In this document: in pieces, positions 26,872 to 37,440 of the stretch
Position numbering within the stretch: the stretch's first letter is position 1
Layout: each line of letters begins with the position of its first letter
Source: Miniphocaeibacter sp012841535
Lineage (GTDB): Bacteria > Bacillota > Clostridia > Tissierellales > Peptoniphilaceae
NCBI RefSeq assembly: GCF_049274025.1
Contig: NZ_JBASRV010000012.1
DNA: 64,000 nucleotides
Direction: 5' to 3' (one strand)
Translations under genes and position numbers: made by a program
The notes under the pieces: generated by a model
The model's input: the letters and a program-made list of their open reading frames with translations, nothing else
Database searches by the model: none
What the model was told of the DNA's origin: nothing

Positions 26872-28567
26872 ACATTTTTTCAGGAGCTGCAATTCCCAAT
26901 AAATTTAAACTTGTTGTTAAAACTACCTTTGTTGCGTAAGTTAAAAGCAATCTAGCACTTTTCAGATTATCTTCTGCTGAATTTATTGGACATGAATTAT
27001 AAAATCTATTAAAGGCCTTTGCTAATTCAACAGAATATCTTGTAACAAATGATGGTTCTAACTTATTAGCAGCGTTTTCTAAAACATTACTAAAATTATC
27101 TAAAATTTTAATTATAGCTATTTCTTCATCTTCTTTTAATAAGGTATAATCAACATTTTCTTCAACTTGGAAGTTGACTTTATTTAAAATTGATGATGCT
27201 CTAGCATTTGCATATTGAACATATGGACCTGTTTCACCATCAAAATTTAATACTTGGTCCCAGTCAAACACATAATCTTTTATACGATTATTAAATAAAT
27301 CTTGGAAGATTATTGCTCCAACACCAATTTCCCTTGCAACTTTTTCTTTATTCTCTAAGTCTGGATTTCTATTTTCAATTATTTCATTGGTTTTACTTAT
27401 GGCTTGATTTAATACTTCTTCTAGAAATATAACTTTTCCTTCTCTGGTTTTCATTGCACCATCCTGCATAGATACCATTCCAAAGGAAATATGAACACAA
27501 TCGTCTGCCCACTCATATCCCATTTCTTTTAAAACTGCCACAAGCTGTTGGAAATGTAATCTTTGTTGTGATGCTACAACATAGTTGTTTTTATAAAAAT
27601 CGTAGGTTTTTTTTCTGTATATAGCTGTAGCTATATCCCTTGTAATATAAGTACTTGAGCCATTGCTTTTTTTAATAAGCACTGGTGGTAAATCATACTT
27701 TTCTAAATCTACTATCATTGCACCTTCTGATTCTTTTAATAGACTTTTTTCTTCAAGTTCCTTAATTACTTCTTCCATAAATTGAGAATGATAGGCCTCT
27801 CCATGATAGTTGTCAAATTTAACTCCTAATAATTCGTAAACCCTATTAAATTCCTTTAGACTTATATCCTTAAACCATTGCCATAATTCAACGGCTTCTT
27901 CATCTTTCTTTTCCAGTTTATCAAACCAATCTCTTGCTTCATCCATTAAGGATTCATCTTCTTTAGCCTCTTTATTATATCTAACATATAAATTAAGCAG
28001 ACCATTAATAGGATCTTTATCTATTTCTTCTTTACTTCCCCATTTTTTATATGCTGAAATCATCATTCCAAATTGTGTACCATAATCCCCAATATAGTTT
28101 ATTGCAACTGTGTTATAATCTTGATATTTTAATATATTGTTAATGGAATTACCAATTACAGTGGATCTTAAATGTCCAATATGAAAGGGTTTGGCTATAT
28201 TTGTTGAAGAAAATTCAACTACGGCTGTTTTACCTAAACCTATATTTTTTGAACCAAATTTTTTATTATTTAAAACCCCTTCTAAAACTTCCCTTGTTAA
28301 TAATTCATTATTAACAAAGAAATTAATATAGGGACCTGTATTGACAATATCTGAAAAGAATTCCCCCTTAGTAAGTTTACCAACTAATTCCTCTGCAATT
28401 AAATTTGGTGCTTTTTTAAAAATCTTTGCAAATTTAAACATAGGAAAAGCATAGTCACCCATACTTGATTCCGGCGGTATTTCTATAAGAGAAATTATTT
28501 CATCTCTTGAAATATCCAGTTTCAATTCTTCTAATTTATCTGCAACCTTAATTTTAAAATCTATCAT
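26870..28567 (-). CDS. argS: Arginyl-tRNA synthetase
   Basis: ArgRS charges tRNA-Arg. The 565-residue class I enzyme has the additional N-terminal domain, the HIGH motif as FHIGHLRSTVIGN, YIGDYGTQFG, and the DALR anticodon-binding domain including QYANARASSI and the C-terminal RLLLTYATKVVLTTSLNLLGI. The second class I signature is of the degenerate type seen in many ArgRS (MKTREGKVIFLEE). It follows mutS2 by 12 nt. Confidence 0.97.
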   Translation of the reverse strand: MIDFKIKVADKLEELKLDISRDEIISLIEIPPESSMGDYAFPMFKFAKIFKKAPNLIAEELVGKLTKGEFFSDIVNTGPYINFFVNNELLTREVLEGVLNNKKFGSKNIGLGKTAVVEFSSTNIAKPFHIGHLRSTVIGNSINNILKYQDYNTVAINYIGDYGTQFGMMISAYKKWGSKEEIDKDPINGLLNLYVRYNKEAKEDESLMDEARDWFDKLEKKDEEAVELWQWFKDISLKEFNRVYELLGVKFDNYHGEAYHSQFMEEVIKELEEKSLLKESEGAMIVDLEKYDLPPVLIKKSNGSSTYITRDIATAIYRKKTYDFYKNNYVVASQQRLHFQQLVAVLKEMGYEWADDCVHISFGMVSMQDGAMKTREGKVIFLEEVLNQAISKTNEIIENRNPDLENKEKVAREIGVGAIIFQDLFNNRIKDYVFDWDQVLNFDGETGPYVQYANARASSILNKVNFQVEENVDYTLLKEDEEIAIIKILDNFSNVLENAANKLEPSFVTRYSVELAKAFNRFYNSCPINSAEDNLKSARLLLTYATKVVLTTSLNLLGIAAPEKM

Positions 28568-28579
28568 ATTTACCTCTCA

Positions 28580-30952
28580 TTACTTTATTTGTACAACTGT
28601 TACACCAGTACCACCTTCAGAATAAGAACCTATTCTATAAGATTTTACATATTTGTTCCTTTTTAAATAATTTTGAACACCTTGTCTTAAAACTCCAGTA
28701 CCTTTACCATGTATTAATCTTATTTCTTTAATTCCTACTATATAAGCATCATCAATAAATTTTTCTATTTCATAAATAGCCTCTTCTATATTATAACCTC
28801 TTAAATCTAATTCACTACTTATATTTTTATTAGCTTTACTTTTTATAATATTTTTTATATTGGTTTTTGCTTTTTTTTCATCAGTAGATTCTACAAGTTT
28901 TAAATTATTAATATTTGCATTTAGTTTAATTATACCTACTTGAACTTGAACATCACCTTTTTTATTTGGCCTAGAAATTACTTGACCTATGTCGTTCATA
29001 CCTAGTACTTCTACTTCATCCCCTATGGTTATTTCTCTTTTTTCTCCATTGTCTACTGTGTCCAAAAGTCCTTTTTTACTTACATTTTTCTTTAGTTTTT
29101 TATTAAAATTTTGTTCAATTTTAGTAGCTTCATAGGCAATATTTTCTTCAGAGCTACTTTGTAGATATTTCAATTTTTTTAACAGCTCAGAGCTAGAATC
29201 TTTAGCTTCCTGCACTATCCTATAGGCTTGTTCCTTTGCATCTTCAATAATTTTAGCTCTAGATAATTTAGTCTTATTAATTTCCTCATTTAGCTCGGTT
29301 TTTAATAGACTAATTTCTTCTTCTAATTTTCTTTGTCTATTTCTACTTTCTTCAATTTCACGTCTATCATATTCTATTTTAGATAATATATCTTCGAAGT
29401 TTTGATTTTCTTCTGATATTAATTTTCTAGCCTCGTTTATAATAGCTTCACTTAAACCTAGTCTTTTTGAAATTTCAAAAGCATTGGATTTACCAGGTAA
29501 ACCTATTGTTAGTCTATATGTTGGACTTAGGGTATTTACATCAAATTCCACTGATCCATTTTTTACTCCTTCAGTATTTAATGCAAATAATTTTAGTTGA
29601 GAATAATGGGTAGTAGCCATTGTTCTTATATTTTTGTTTAATAATTTTTCTAAAATTGCTATAGCTAAGGCAGCACCTTCAGTTGGGTCCGTACCTGCTC
29701 CTAATTCATCAAAAAGCACTAGGGAATTATATTTCAAATTATTCATTATCTCTACAATATTTGTCATATGTGAAGAAAATGTACTTAATGATTGTTCTAT
29801 ACTTTGCTCGTCTCCAATATCTGCATAAATTTCATCAAAAATAGCTATTTCAGAATTTTCTTTACAGGGAATTAGTAACCCTGACTGGGCCATTAAAGTT
29901 AGTAGACCAACTGTTTTTAATGTTACTGTTTTTCCACCAGTATTAGGACCTGTTATAACTAAAGTATTATAATCTCGGCCAAAATCAATATCAATTGGAA
30001 CTACCGTATCTTTATTTAATAAAGGGTGTCTAGCCTTTTTCAAATTTACTATACCTTTTTTATTAATAATAGGCCTAGAACAGTTATATTCAATAGCTAA
30101 ATTAGCTTTTGCAAATATAAAATCCAATCTAGATAAATTATTTTGATTAATAATTAAATCATCTCTTATTTTTAATAATTCTAAAGATAATTCTCTTAAT
30201 ATTTTTTTTATTTCCTCTTCTTCTTTGGCTTCTAATATTCTAATATCGTTATTTATTTCTACTACAGCCATTGGTTCTATAAAAGAAGTAGCTCCTGAAG
30301 ATGATTGATCATGAACAATACCCTTTATTAAATTTTTATTTTCTGATTTTACCGGTATAACATATCGGCCATCTCTCATTGTTACAAAAGAATCCTGTAA
30401 TAAGTTTTGTGAATTTTGTGATTTTAAAATATTATTTAATTTTTCTCTAATAGAATTAGACTTACTTAATATTTCCCTTCTAATTCTTTTTAGTTCACTA
30501 CTTGCATTATCACTTATTTCATTTTCTGAAATAATAGCATTTGAAATTTCTTTTTCAATATTGTTGTATTCTGTTAAAGAAAAAATTATATTGGAAATAA
30601 TCGGATACTTACCTTCATTTTCAATAGTGTAAGGTAAATATTTTTTTATTTCATAAACTGACCTTAACAAAGCAGAAGCATCTAAAAGTTCTCTAGTACT
30701 TAAGCTTCCACCTTTCTCTACATGTCTTAATGGTAATATAAAATCATTAATTTCATATATAGATGGATTTCCAAAAGCAAATATCAAACTAGTGGCTTCT
30801 TCTGTTTCTTTTAATTTCTCTTCAATTTCTTCAAAATCAGAAATAGGTTCTAGTTTACTAGATATTTTTTTTCCTAATTTTGATTTCGTATAATTTACTA
30901 ATTTATTTATTATTGTATTGTATTCTAAAATTTTTAAAGCTTTATCATTCAT
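28580..30952 (-). CDS. mutS2: Endonuclease MutS2
   Basis: This 790-residue protein has the MutS2 architecture: an N-terminal lever/clamp region, an ATPase domain with ITGPNTGGKTVTLK and LVLFDELGAGTDPTEG, a long coiled coil, a KOW-like segment and a C-terminal Smr nuclease domain (ELDLRGYNIEEA...IRLIHGKGTGVLR). MutS2 acts on branched DNA, and in Bacillus also on collided ribosomes. Its start codon shares a base with the stop of the U32 gene. Full length and intact. Confidence 0.96.
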   Translation of the reverse strand: MNDKALKILEYNTIINKLVNYTKSKLGKKISSKLEPISDFEEIEEKLKETEEATSLIFAFGNPSIYEINDFILPLRHVEKGGSLSTRELLDASALLRSVYEIKKYLPYTIENEGKYPIISNIIFSLTEYNNIEKEISNAIISENEISDNASSELKRIRREILSKSNSIREKLNNILKSQNSQNLLQDSFVTMRDGRYVIPVKSENKNLIKGIVHDQSSSGATSFIEPMAVVEINNDIRILEAKEEEEIKKILRELSLELLKIRDDLIINQNNLSRLDFIFAKANLAIEYNCSRPIINKKGIVNLKKARHPLLNKDTVVPIDIDFGRDYNTLVITGPNTGGKTVTLKTVGLLTLMAQSGLLIPCKENSEIAIFDEIYADIGDEQSIEQSLSTFSSHMTNIVEIMNNLKYNSLVLFDELGAGTDPTEGAALAIAILEKLLNKNIRTMATTHYSQLKLFALNTEGVKNGSVEFDVNTLSPTYRLTIGLPGKSNAFEISKRLGLSEAIINEARKLISEENQNFEDILSKIEYDRREIEESRNRQRKLEEEISLLKTELNEEINKTKLSRAKIIEDAKEQAYRIVQEAKDSSSELLKKLKYLQSSSEENIAYEATKIEQNFNKKLKKNVSKKGLLDTVDNGEKREITIGDEVEVLGMNDIGQVISRPNKKGDVQVQVGIIKLNANINNLKLVESTDEKKAKTNIKNIIKSKANKNISSELDLRGYNIEEAIYEIEKFIDDAYIVGIKEIRLIHGKGTGVLRQGVQNYLKRNKYVKSYRIGSYSEGGTGVTVVQIK

Positions 30953-33264
30953 TAATTTATACCTTTTAAAAAATGCCCCTTAGTATATTTTCCCTTATTA
31001 TTATCTATTTTATAGGATTTCCCACTATTAATTTTATCATAATATATATTTATTAAATCATCTACTTTATTATAAGCAATAATTCTTAAATTGCCACCTT
31101 TTTCCAAATTAATATCATTAACAATATCGTAAATATCTAATATTTTATTATGGTAAAGTTCACTATAGCCTTCATATCTATTAATTAAAAAGTATTCATT
31201 ATTATTGTTTTTCAAATAATGATCTTTAGAAAATTTACATAAATTACAATTACTATCGTCTTTACAACCTTTAATAGTACTAAATGGACAATTTTTCATT
31301 ACCATAGAAGTTAAATATCCATGAACTAAAATTTCAAAATTACTATCAATTTTTGTAACTATATCATTAATTTCATCTATATTTAATTCTGTTGACATTG
31401 TAACTCTATGCAGACCTAAGTTTCTCAAAAGCCAATAAGTTTTACTATTTAATACATTTAATCCAATGTCTCCAATAATTTTTAAATCAGGAAAATTCTC
31501 TTTAACAAACTGAATATCCCCTAAATTGTTTATTAAAAATCCCTTTAGGTTCCTTGTATCTCTAATTTCTTCATTTAGCTTTCTCAGGTCCTTTGTTGTA
31601 GCTATTCTTGGTGTTTTGAAATAAAATTCTCCAGTATTTTTTTCATAATTATTTGTATAAATATCTCCATAATTATTTTTTATATTCTCTACTACATCAA
31701 TTAATTCCAAATTAATATTTACATCAGAAGCATTTGTAGATATATCATAGTCAAAGTCTATACTTACTCTATTTAAAAATTCCCTATTATTAAAATTACT
31801 AAATATACTATCCAGTTTTGATATTATATCTCTTCGTAACTCATTTAAAACCTTTATAGGTATAAATATATTATCGTCTAATTCTAAATTAATTGACTGT
31901 AATTTATAATTAGTATTTCCCATTTTAGACAATTGTTCTATTATTCTGTCTTCAGTTAATGGTTGTTTTATTGCCTTTAGTACAATATGATCCGATTCCA
32001 CAGATACTGATTTATTACAACTTTTAGCGTAAATTTTCGGATTTTCTCCAATTTTCCCAATAAATTTAATATCTATATTTTTACGATTATCTATTTTAGT
32101 TTTTTCTAATTCATTTTTTATTTTAATCGAGCTTGTTCTTCTAACTCGTGAATTAATTTTTGAATCGTGGATATGCTCACTAAAAAGTTTTTCTCCAGTG
32201 GCATAATCCTTAGTTAATGTAAGTTGAATAACTTTGTCTTTTTCTGTTTCAAAAAGAAGAATATCACCTTTCTTGACTTCAATAAAGAATTTAATTGCCT
32301 TTTGTCTATTTTCTTTAATAATTTTCCCAACAATTATACCTTTTTTATTCTTTTCTCTATTCATTTCAATAAAATCTTTTCCAAAGCTATAATTAATTAA
32401 TCCTTTTGTATAACCTCTATTAGACACTTCATCTAAAACAGAATCGTCAATATATTCATTATTTAATTTAGTTTTGTATGTTTTAACTACTGTATAAACA
32501 TACTCAGGTTTTTTCATTCTTCCTTCAATTTTAAAAGATTTAATTCCTATATCCCTTAATTCCTTTATATTTTCTATTGTACATAAGTCTTTGGGACTTA
32601 AATAGGATTTAGGATTATTTTTAGAATTTAAAATTTCAAATCTAGAATTGTACAATGTATATTCTTTTCTACAAGGTTGAGCACACTTTCCCCTATTGCC
32701 GCTTCTACCACCAATATATGAACTCATAAGACACTGACCTGAAGATGAAACACACAAGGAACCATGAATAAAAACCTCTAGTTCTATATCTACATTTTCA
32801 GCAATATACTTAATTTCATCTATTGGAGTTTCTCTAGCTAAAACAATTCTTTTAAATCCTAACTTTTTCATTAACTTAGCACCATAGTAATTGTTAATAT
32901 TAATTTGTGTACTAGCATGCACCTCTAATTTAGGTAAGTATTGCCTTATTAAACTAAGTAAACCTAAATCCTGAATTATAACAGCATCAACATCTGAATT
33001 ATATAATTCAATTATATAGTTTAAAGCATCGTTTAATTCATAATCATGAAGTAAAGTATTTACAGTTACATACACCTTAATATTATTACTATGACATTTC
33101 TTTACTAAATCCCTAATATTTTCTATTGTAAAATTTTCTGCATAGGCTCTTGCACTAAAGTTTTTTCCACCTAAATAAACAGCATCAGCTCCTGCTTTAA
33201 TTGCTGCGTCTAACATCAACAAATTTCCTACAGGAGCTAATACTTCAAAATCATAATTTTCCAA
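30952..33264 (-). CDS. U32 peptidase-family protein (DUF3656-containing)
   Basis: This 770-residue protein is a long-form U32 family member. The N-terminal part has LAPVGNLLMLDAAIKAGADAVYLGG, VHASTQININN and the signature FIHGSLCVSSSGQCLMSSYIGGRSGNRGKCAQPCR, followed by IEGRMKKPEYV and a DUF3656-like C-terminal half with further Cys residues (NCPFSTIKGC). Members such as RlhA and TrhP are now linked to hydroxylation of rRNA or tRNA rather than to proteolysis; which RNA this one modifies is not known. The pheT-zapA-U32-mutS2 order is widespread in clostridia. Confidence 0.9.
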   Translation of the reverse strand: MENYDFEVLAPVGNLLMLDAAIKAGADAVYLGGKNFSARAYAENFTIENIRDLVKKCHSNNIKVYVTVNTLLHDYELNDALNYIIELYNSDVDAVIIQDLGLLSLIRQYLPKLEVHASTQININNYYGAKLMKKLGFKRIVLARETPIDEIKYIAENVDIELEVFIHGSLCVSSSGQCLMSSYIGGRSGNRGKCAQPCRKEYTLYNSRFEILNSKNNPKSYLSPKDLCTIENIKELRDIGIKSFKIEGRMKKPEYVYTVVKTYKTKLNNEYIDDSVLDEVSNRGYTKGLINYSFGKDFIEMNREKNKKGIIVGKIIKENRQKAIKFFIEVKKGDILLFETEKDKVIQLTLTKDYATGEKLFSEHIHDSKINSRVRRTSSIKIKNELEKTKIDNRKNIDIKFIGKIGENPKIYAKSCNKSVSVESDHIVLKAIKQPLTEDRIIEQLSKMGNTNYKLQSINLELDDNIFIPIKVLNELRRDIISKLDSIFSNFNNREFLNRVSIDFDYDISTNASDVNINLELIDVVENIKNNYGDIYTNNYEKNTGEFYFKTPRIATTKDLRKLNEEIRDTRNLKGFLINNLGDIQFVKENFPDLKIIGDIGLNVLNSKTYWLLRNLGLHRVTMSTELNIDEINDIVTKIDSNFEILVHGYLTSMVMKNCPFSTIKGCKDDSNCNLCKFSKDHYLKNNNNEYFLINRYEGYSELYHNKILDIYDIVNDINLEKGGNLRIIAYNKVDDLINIYYDKINSGKSYKIDNNKGKYTKGHFLKGIN

Positions 33265-33822
33265 TTATAAAACCTTACCCTTAATTTTATCCAATTCTCT
33301 TTTTACAGAATTAACTATTATTAATGTTTGTGTATAATCCCTTCTTAAACTATCTATATTTTCATTTAAGTTTTTAATGGTAATATTTTTACCTTCCAGT
33401 TCTTGTAAATAGTTTGAAACTTCTATTTTAAGTGTGTCAATATGTTGATTTAATTTTTTTATATTATTAGTATAAATATTAACCTCTTCTTTAAGCTGTA
33501 GATTTTCCTTCTCTAATTTATCTATACTATTGATAAAGTTTTCATTCTTTTCTTTTATAGCTCTTTTTTCTTGTTGAAAACTGTCAATTTCTTCTTTTAA
33601 ATTAGATATTTCCAAACCATTGTTTGTAATTTCCTCACTAAAATATAGTAATGCTAAGCTTAGAAGCATTTCTTGTTTTAAATTAGGATTATTTTTCCTT
33701 AATTCTGATAATTTAATATTAATTTTATTTGTTATTTCTTCAATTGATTCCTCTGATTTATCAGATTTTATTGTATAGGTATTATTTAATATCTTTATAT
33801 TATATTTTGTTTTTTCAGACAT
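33265..33822 (-). CDS. zapA: Cell division protein ZapA
   Basis: The N-terminal 95 residues match ZapA (YNIKILNNTYTIKSDKSEESIEEITNKIN, then LLSLALLYFSEE); the remaining 90 are a predicted coiled coil. ZapA crosslinks FtsZ filaments. The coiled coil is longer than in ZapA of enterobacteria but common in clostridial homologues. It is packed between pheT (1 nt) and the U32 gene, which it abuts. Confidence 0.85.
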   Translation of the reverse strand: MSEKTKYNIKILNNTYTIKSDKSEESIEEITNKINIKLSELRKNNPNLKQEMLLSLALLYFSEEITNNGLEISNLKEEIDSFQQEKRAIKEKNENFINSIDKLEKENLQLKEEVNIYTNNIKKLNQHIDTLKIEVSNYLQELEGKNITIKNLNENIDSLRRDYTQTLIIVNSVKRELDKIKGKVL

Positions 33823-33823
33823 T

Positions 33824-36202
33824 TTAGCTCCTTAATTTAGCATCAAAGCCTTTATCCAACTCATTTAATATATTATCTACAATAATATTTACTTCCTCTT
33901 CTTTTAATGTTCTTTCTGGTGATTGGAAAACTATCCTATAAGCCAAGCTCTTTTTTGTTTTGTCAACATGTTCTCCAGTGTATATATCAAATAAATCTAT
34001 ACTTTGAACAATTCCCTCTCCTGATTTTTTTATTACTTCTTCAATTTTTGCTGTTTCTAAGTTTCTGTCTACAACAATTGCTATATCCCTTTCGATACTA
34101 GGGTATTTTATAATTTTTTTGTATTTTTTCTCTAGGTCTACAAATTTTCCAACTATGGATAAATCTATTTCTGCAATATATACTCTTGAACTAATATTAT
34201 AATTTTCTGCTACTTCATAGCTAATTTCACCAATTTGTCCTAGTACTTCACCCTTAAATATTATATTAGCCGCTCTACCTGGATGAAATGTCTTATTATT
34301 TGATAAAGTTGTAAATTGTAAATCTTTTAATCCTAACTCATTTAAATAAACAGTTACTATATCCTTTATATCATAAAAATCATATTTACCATACATTCCT
34401 AATGTTACTTTTTTACTTTCCACTGGAAGTTTTTTTGAATCATATGAATGAAATGTATTTCCTAATTCATATACCTTAAACTCATCAATTTTATTTTTAC
34501 TATTTTTTTCCAATACATTTAAAATATTTGGAATTAAAGTAGTTCTCATAACACTAAAATCTTCTCCTAGTGGATTTTTTAATGTAACAAGTTCTTCATC
34601 TTTAACATCTTTTAAAATTTTTGAATAGGCCTTTTTACTAATAAAGGAATAAGTAGTGGCTTCATATAATCCTAGTGCATACATTATATTTTTAGTTTCA
34701 TCTTCTATTAATCTACTATCAGATCTTTTTCCTCTTAATAAGCCTCCACCTAATGGTTCTGGTTTAATATTATGAAAACCATATAATCTTCCAACTTCTT
34801 CAATTATATCTTCCTCTATATTAATATCAAGTCTAAATTTAGGAACGGTTATTACTAAAATATCTCCATTAACTTCTACTTTAAACTCTAAGTTTTCTAA
34901 ATAATTTACAATTTCCTCCTTAGAGATTTCTGTTCCTAATAATTTATTAATTCTATTGTAATTAATACTGATTATTCTATTTTCTTGAGGATTTTTATAT
35001 ATATCATAGGAGCCTTTAACAACTGTTCCTGAATTTGTTTTTTCTATAAGTTCACATACTCTTTCAGCGGCATATTTACTTATTTCTGGGGATATTCCCT
35101 TTTCAAATCTTTGAGAAGCTTCAGTTCTTAATCCTAGATGTTTAGAAGTTCTTCTAACTGAATCACCATCAAATACTGCAGATTCAACTAAAATAGTTTT
35201 TGTACTGTTAGTTATTTCACTATTTAGTCCTCCCATAACTCCGGCTATAGCTACCGGTTTTTTTCCATCAGATATAACTAAATCCGTTTTTCTTAATTTT
35301 CTACTATTATTATCTAAAGTTGTCATTTCTTCATTTTCATCTGCTTGTCTTACAATAATTTTCTTGTCTTCTAAGGTTTCAATATCAAAAGCATGGAGAG
35401 GTTGACCTAGTTCTAATAAAACATAATTTGTTATATCTACAATATTGTTTATTGGTCTCATTCCTGCTTGCATTAAGTAGTTTTGCATCCATTGAGGAGA
35501 TTCTTTTACTACTACATCTTTTACAACTTTACCTACATATCTTAAACAATTATCAGACAAAACTTCAATTGAATTAAAGTAATCCTCTATTTTATCTTCT
35601 TCTTTTTCTATAGTAATTTCTGGTAAATTGATTTTTGTATTAAAAGTAGCTGCTACTTCTCTTGAAATTCCTACTATAGATAAACAATCAGATCTATTTG
35701 GTGTTATTTCAAATTCTATAACCGAATCTTTTAACTGTAAAGCATCTATAATATTTTCACCAATATTACCATTTTCTAAAATAATAATTCCATTTGCAGA
35801 GTTTTTAGGTATTACATTATCAGCATATCCTAACTCCTCATATGAGCATAACATTCCTGTTGACTCTATTCCTTTTAAATCAATAGGTTTTATTTCTAAA
35901 CCATCTGGTAATATAGCTCCTAGCTTTGCAAAGGCTACTAAATCCCCTTCTTTCATGTTTTTAGCACCTGTAATTATTTCAACTATTTTCTCTCCATAGT
36001 CTACTTTTACTAAAGATAATTTATCAGCATTAGGATGTTTTTTTATTTCTAATATTTTTGCAACTACTATATTATTTAATTTTTCTCCTAAATTTTCAAC
36101 AGATTCAACATGTGAACCTGATAGTGTAACTTCATTTATTAATTCCATAATATCTGTGTCGATATTAACATATTCTTTCATCCAAACTATTGGTAATAGC
36201 AT
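33824..36202 (-). CDS. pheT: Phenylalanyl-tRNA synthetase beta subunit
   Basis: This 792-residue subunit of PheRS has the N-terminal EMAP-like tRNA-binding domain (about 40-150), the B3/B4 editing domain, the B5 domain (ISINYNRINKLLGTEI), a catalytic-like core and the C-terminal FDX-ACB domain (KYPSIERDIAIVVD). It forms the alpha2-beta2 enzyme with PheS, 9 nt upstream. Editing of mischarged Tyr is expected from the B3/B4 domain. Confidence 0.97.
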   Translation of the reverse strand: MLLPIVWMKEYVNIDTDIMELINEVTLSGSHVESVENLGEKLNNIVVAKILEIKKHPNADKLSLVKVDYGEKIVEIITGAKNMKEGDLVAFAKLGAILPDGLEIKPIDLKGIESTGMLCSYEELGYADNVIPKNSANGIIILENGNIGENIIDALQLKDSVIEFEITPNRSDCLSIVGISREVAATFNTKINLPEITIEKEEDKIEDYFNSIEVLSDNCLRYVGKVVKDVVVKESPQWMQNYLMQAGMRPINNIVDITNYVLLELGQPLHAFDIETLEDKKIIVRQADENEEMTTLDNNSRKLRKTDLVISDGKKPVAIAGVMGGLNSEITNSTKTILVESAVFDGDSVRRTSKHLGLRTEASQRFEKGISPEISKYAAERVCELIEKTNSGTVVKGSYDIYKNPQENRIISINYNRINKLLGTEISKEEIVNYLENLEFKVEVNGDILVITVPKFRLDINIEEDIIEEVGRLYGFHNIKPEPLGGGLLRGKRSDSRLIEDETKNIMYALGLYEATTYSFISKKAYSKILKDVKDEELVTLKNPLGEDFSVMRTTLIPNILNVLEKNSKNKIDEFKVYELGNTFHSYDSKKLPVESKKVTLGMYGKYDFYDIKDIVTVYLNELGLKDLQFTTLSNNKTFHPGRAANIIFKGEVLGQIGEISYEVAENYNISSRVYIAEIDLSIVGKFVDLEKKYKKIIKYPSIERDIAIVVDRNLETAKIEEVIKKSGEGIVQSIDLFDIYTGEHVDKTKKSLAYRIVFQSPERTLKEEEVNIIVDNILNELDKGFDAKLRS

Positions 36203-36211
36203 ATATTCCTC

Positions 36212-37234
36212 CTAAAACTGTTCTAAAAATCTCTTATCATTATCATATAATAATCTAATATTATCAATTCCATGTTTTACCATTGTAATTCTATCTACGC
36301 CCATTCCAAAGGCAAATCCTGAGTAAACTTCTGGATCTATACCACAATTTCTTAAAACGTTAGGATGAACCATTCCACACCCTAATAGTTCCATACTCCA
36401 TCCTGTATAATTACATTCTGGACATCCTTCACCATGGCAGGCAAAACATGATACATCTACTTCTGCAGATGGTTCTGTAAAAGGAAAATAATGTGGTCTG
36501 TATCTGGTTTTCATATCTTCTCCAAAGAATTCTCTAATAAATACATCTAATGTATGTATTAAGTTAGACATAGTAACATTTTTATCCACTACTAATCCTT
36601 CAATTTGATGAAACATTGGTGAATGTGTATCATCTACATCATCAAATCTAAAAGTTCTCCCAGCTGACACCATTCTTATTGGAGGTTTGTTATTTAACAT
36701 AGTCCTAATTTGAACTGTTGATGTATGGGTTCTAAGTAAAATGTCTTCATTAATATAAAAAGTATCTGATAAATCCCTAGAAGGATGATTTTTTGGTGAA
36801 TTTAATAAATCAAAGTTATTTGCAACAGTTTCTACTTCTGGTCCTTCAATAATTGAAAATCCCATTGTTTGAAATAGATTTTCCAATTCTTCCATAGTTT
36901 TGTTTAGTGGATGTCTATGACCTATTTTTAAAGATCCTTTTTTGGCTGTTACATCTATTTTTTCTTCTTCTATTTTTATTTTATTCATTTTTTCAATTAA
37001 TTCTTTTTTTCTTATTGCAATATAATTTTCTATATCATTTCTAATTTCATTTGCATATTGTCCAACAACAGGTCTTTCTTCTTTAGATAATTTACCCATT
37101 CCTCTTAAAACTAGAGTCAATTCTCCCTTTTTCCCTAATATTTTAACTCTAATACTTTCCAATTCATCTAAATTTTTTATTTCATTTAGTTTAGCTAAAG
37201 TTTGCTCTTTTATATTCAATAATTTATTTTTCAT
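36212..37234 (-). CDS. pheS: Phenylalanyl-tRNA synthetase alpha subunit
   Basis: This 340-residue catalytic subunit has an N-terminal coiled coil, then GHRHPLNKTMEELENLF, class II motif 2 (SAGRTFRFDDVDDTHSPMFHQIEG) and motif 3 (GFAFGMGVDRITM). A Cys cluster (CFACHGEGCPEC) precedes the core C-terminal segment, as in many PheS proteins of Gram-positive bacteria. It is controlled by the T-box just upstream. Confidence 0.97.
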   Translation of the reverse strand: MKNKLLNIKEQTLAKLNEIKNLDELESIRVKILGKKGELTLVLRGMGKLSKEERPVVGQYANEIRNDIENYIAIRKKELIEKMNKIKIEEEKIDVTAKKGSLKIGHRHPLNKTMEELENLFQTMGFSIIEGPEVETVANNFDLLNSPKNHPSRDLSDTFYINEDILLRTHTSTVQIRTMLNNKPPIRMVSAGRTFRFDDVDDTHSPMFHQIEGLVVDKNVTMSNLIHTLDVFIREFFGEDMKTRYRPHYFPFTEPSAEVDVSCFACHGEGCPECNYTGWSMELLGCGMVHPNVLRNCGIDPEVYSGFAFGMGVDRITMVKHGIDNIRLLYDNDKRFLEQF

Positions 37235-37265
37235 TTTTCCTCCTAATTAGTATCCTATTTTAAAT

Positions 37266-37440
37266 AAAAAAATCTCCCATCCCAAAATGGGACGGAAGAT
37301 TTCCGCGGTACCACCCAAATTATGAAAACATCACTTAATTTGAAACTATATATCGTTAGTTAACGCTCAGAATTACCTGAGAACTCCGGAATGAATAGGG
37401 ATAGTTTAATTACTATGTTTCACCAATTCATAGCTCTCTA
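37266..37440 (-). promoter_or_regulatory. T-box riboswitch (tRNA-Phe) upstream of pheST
   Basis: The T-box core GGGTGGTACCGC is at 37305-37316, followed by a terminator (ATCTTCCGTCCCA pairing with GGGATGGGAGAT, then seven T; 37266-37301). Upstream AGAGAGCTATG and GGTGAAAC are stem I elements, and TTC (minus strand, 37393-37395) in TATTCATT is the likely Phe specifier. The 5' end of stem I abuts or slightly overlaps the end of the RNA methyltransferase gene, so the promoter must lie within or before that gene. Confidence 0.92.
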
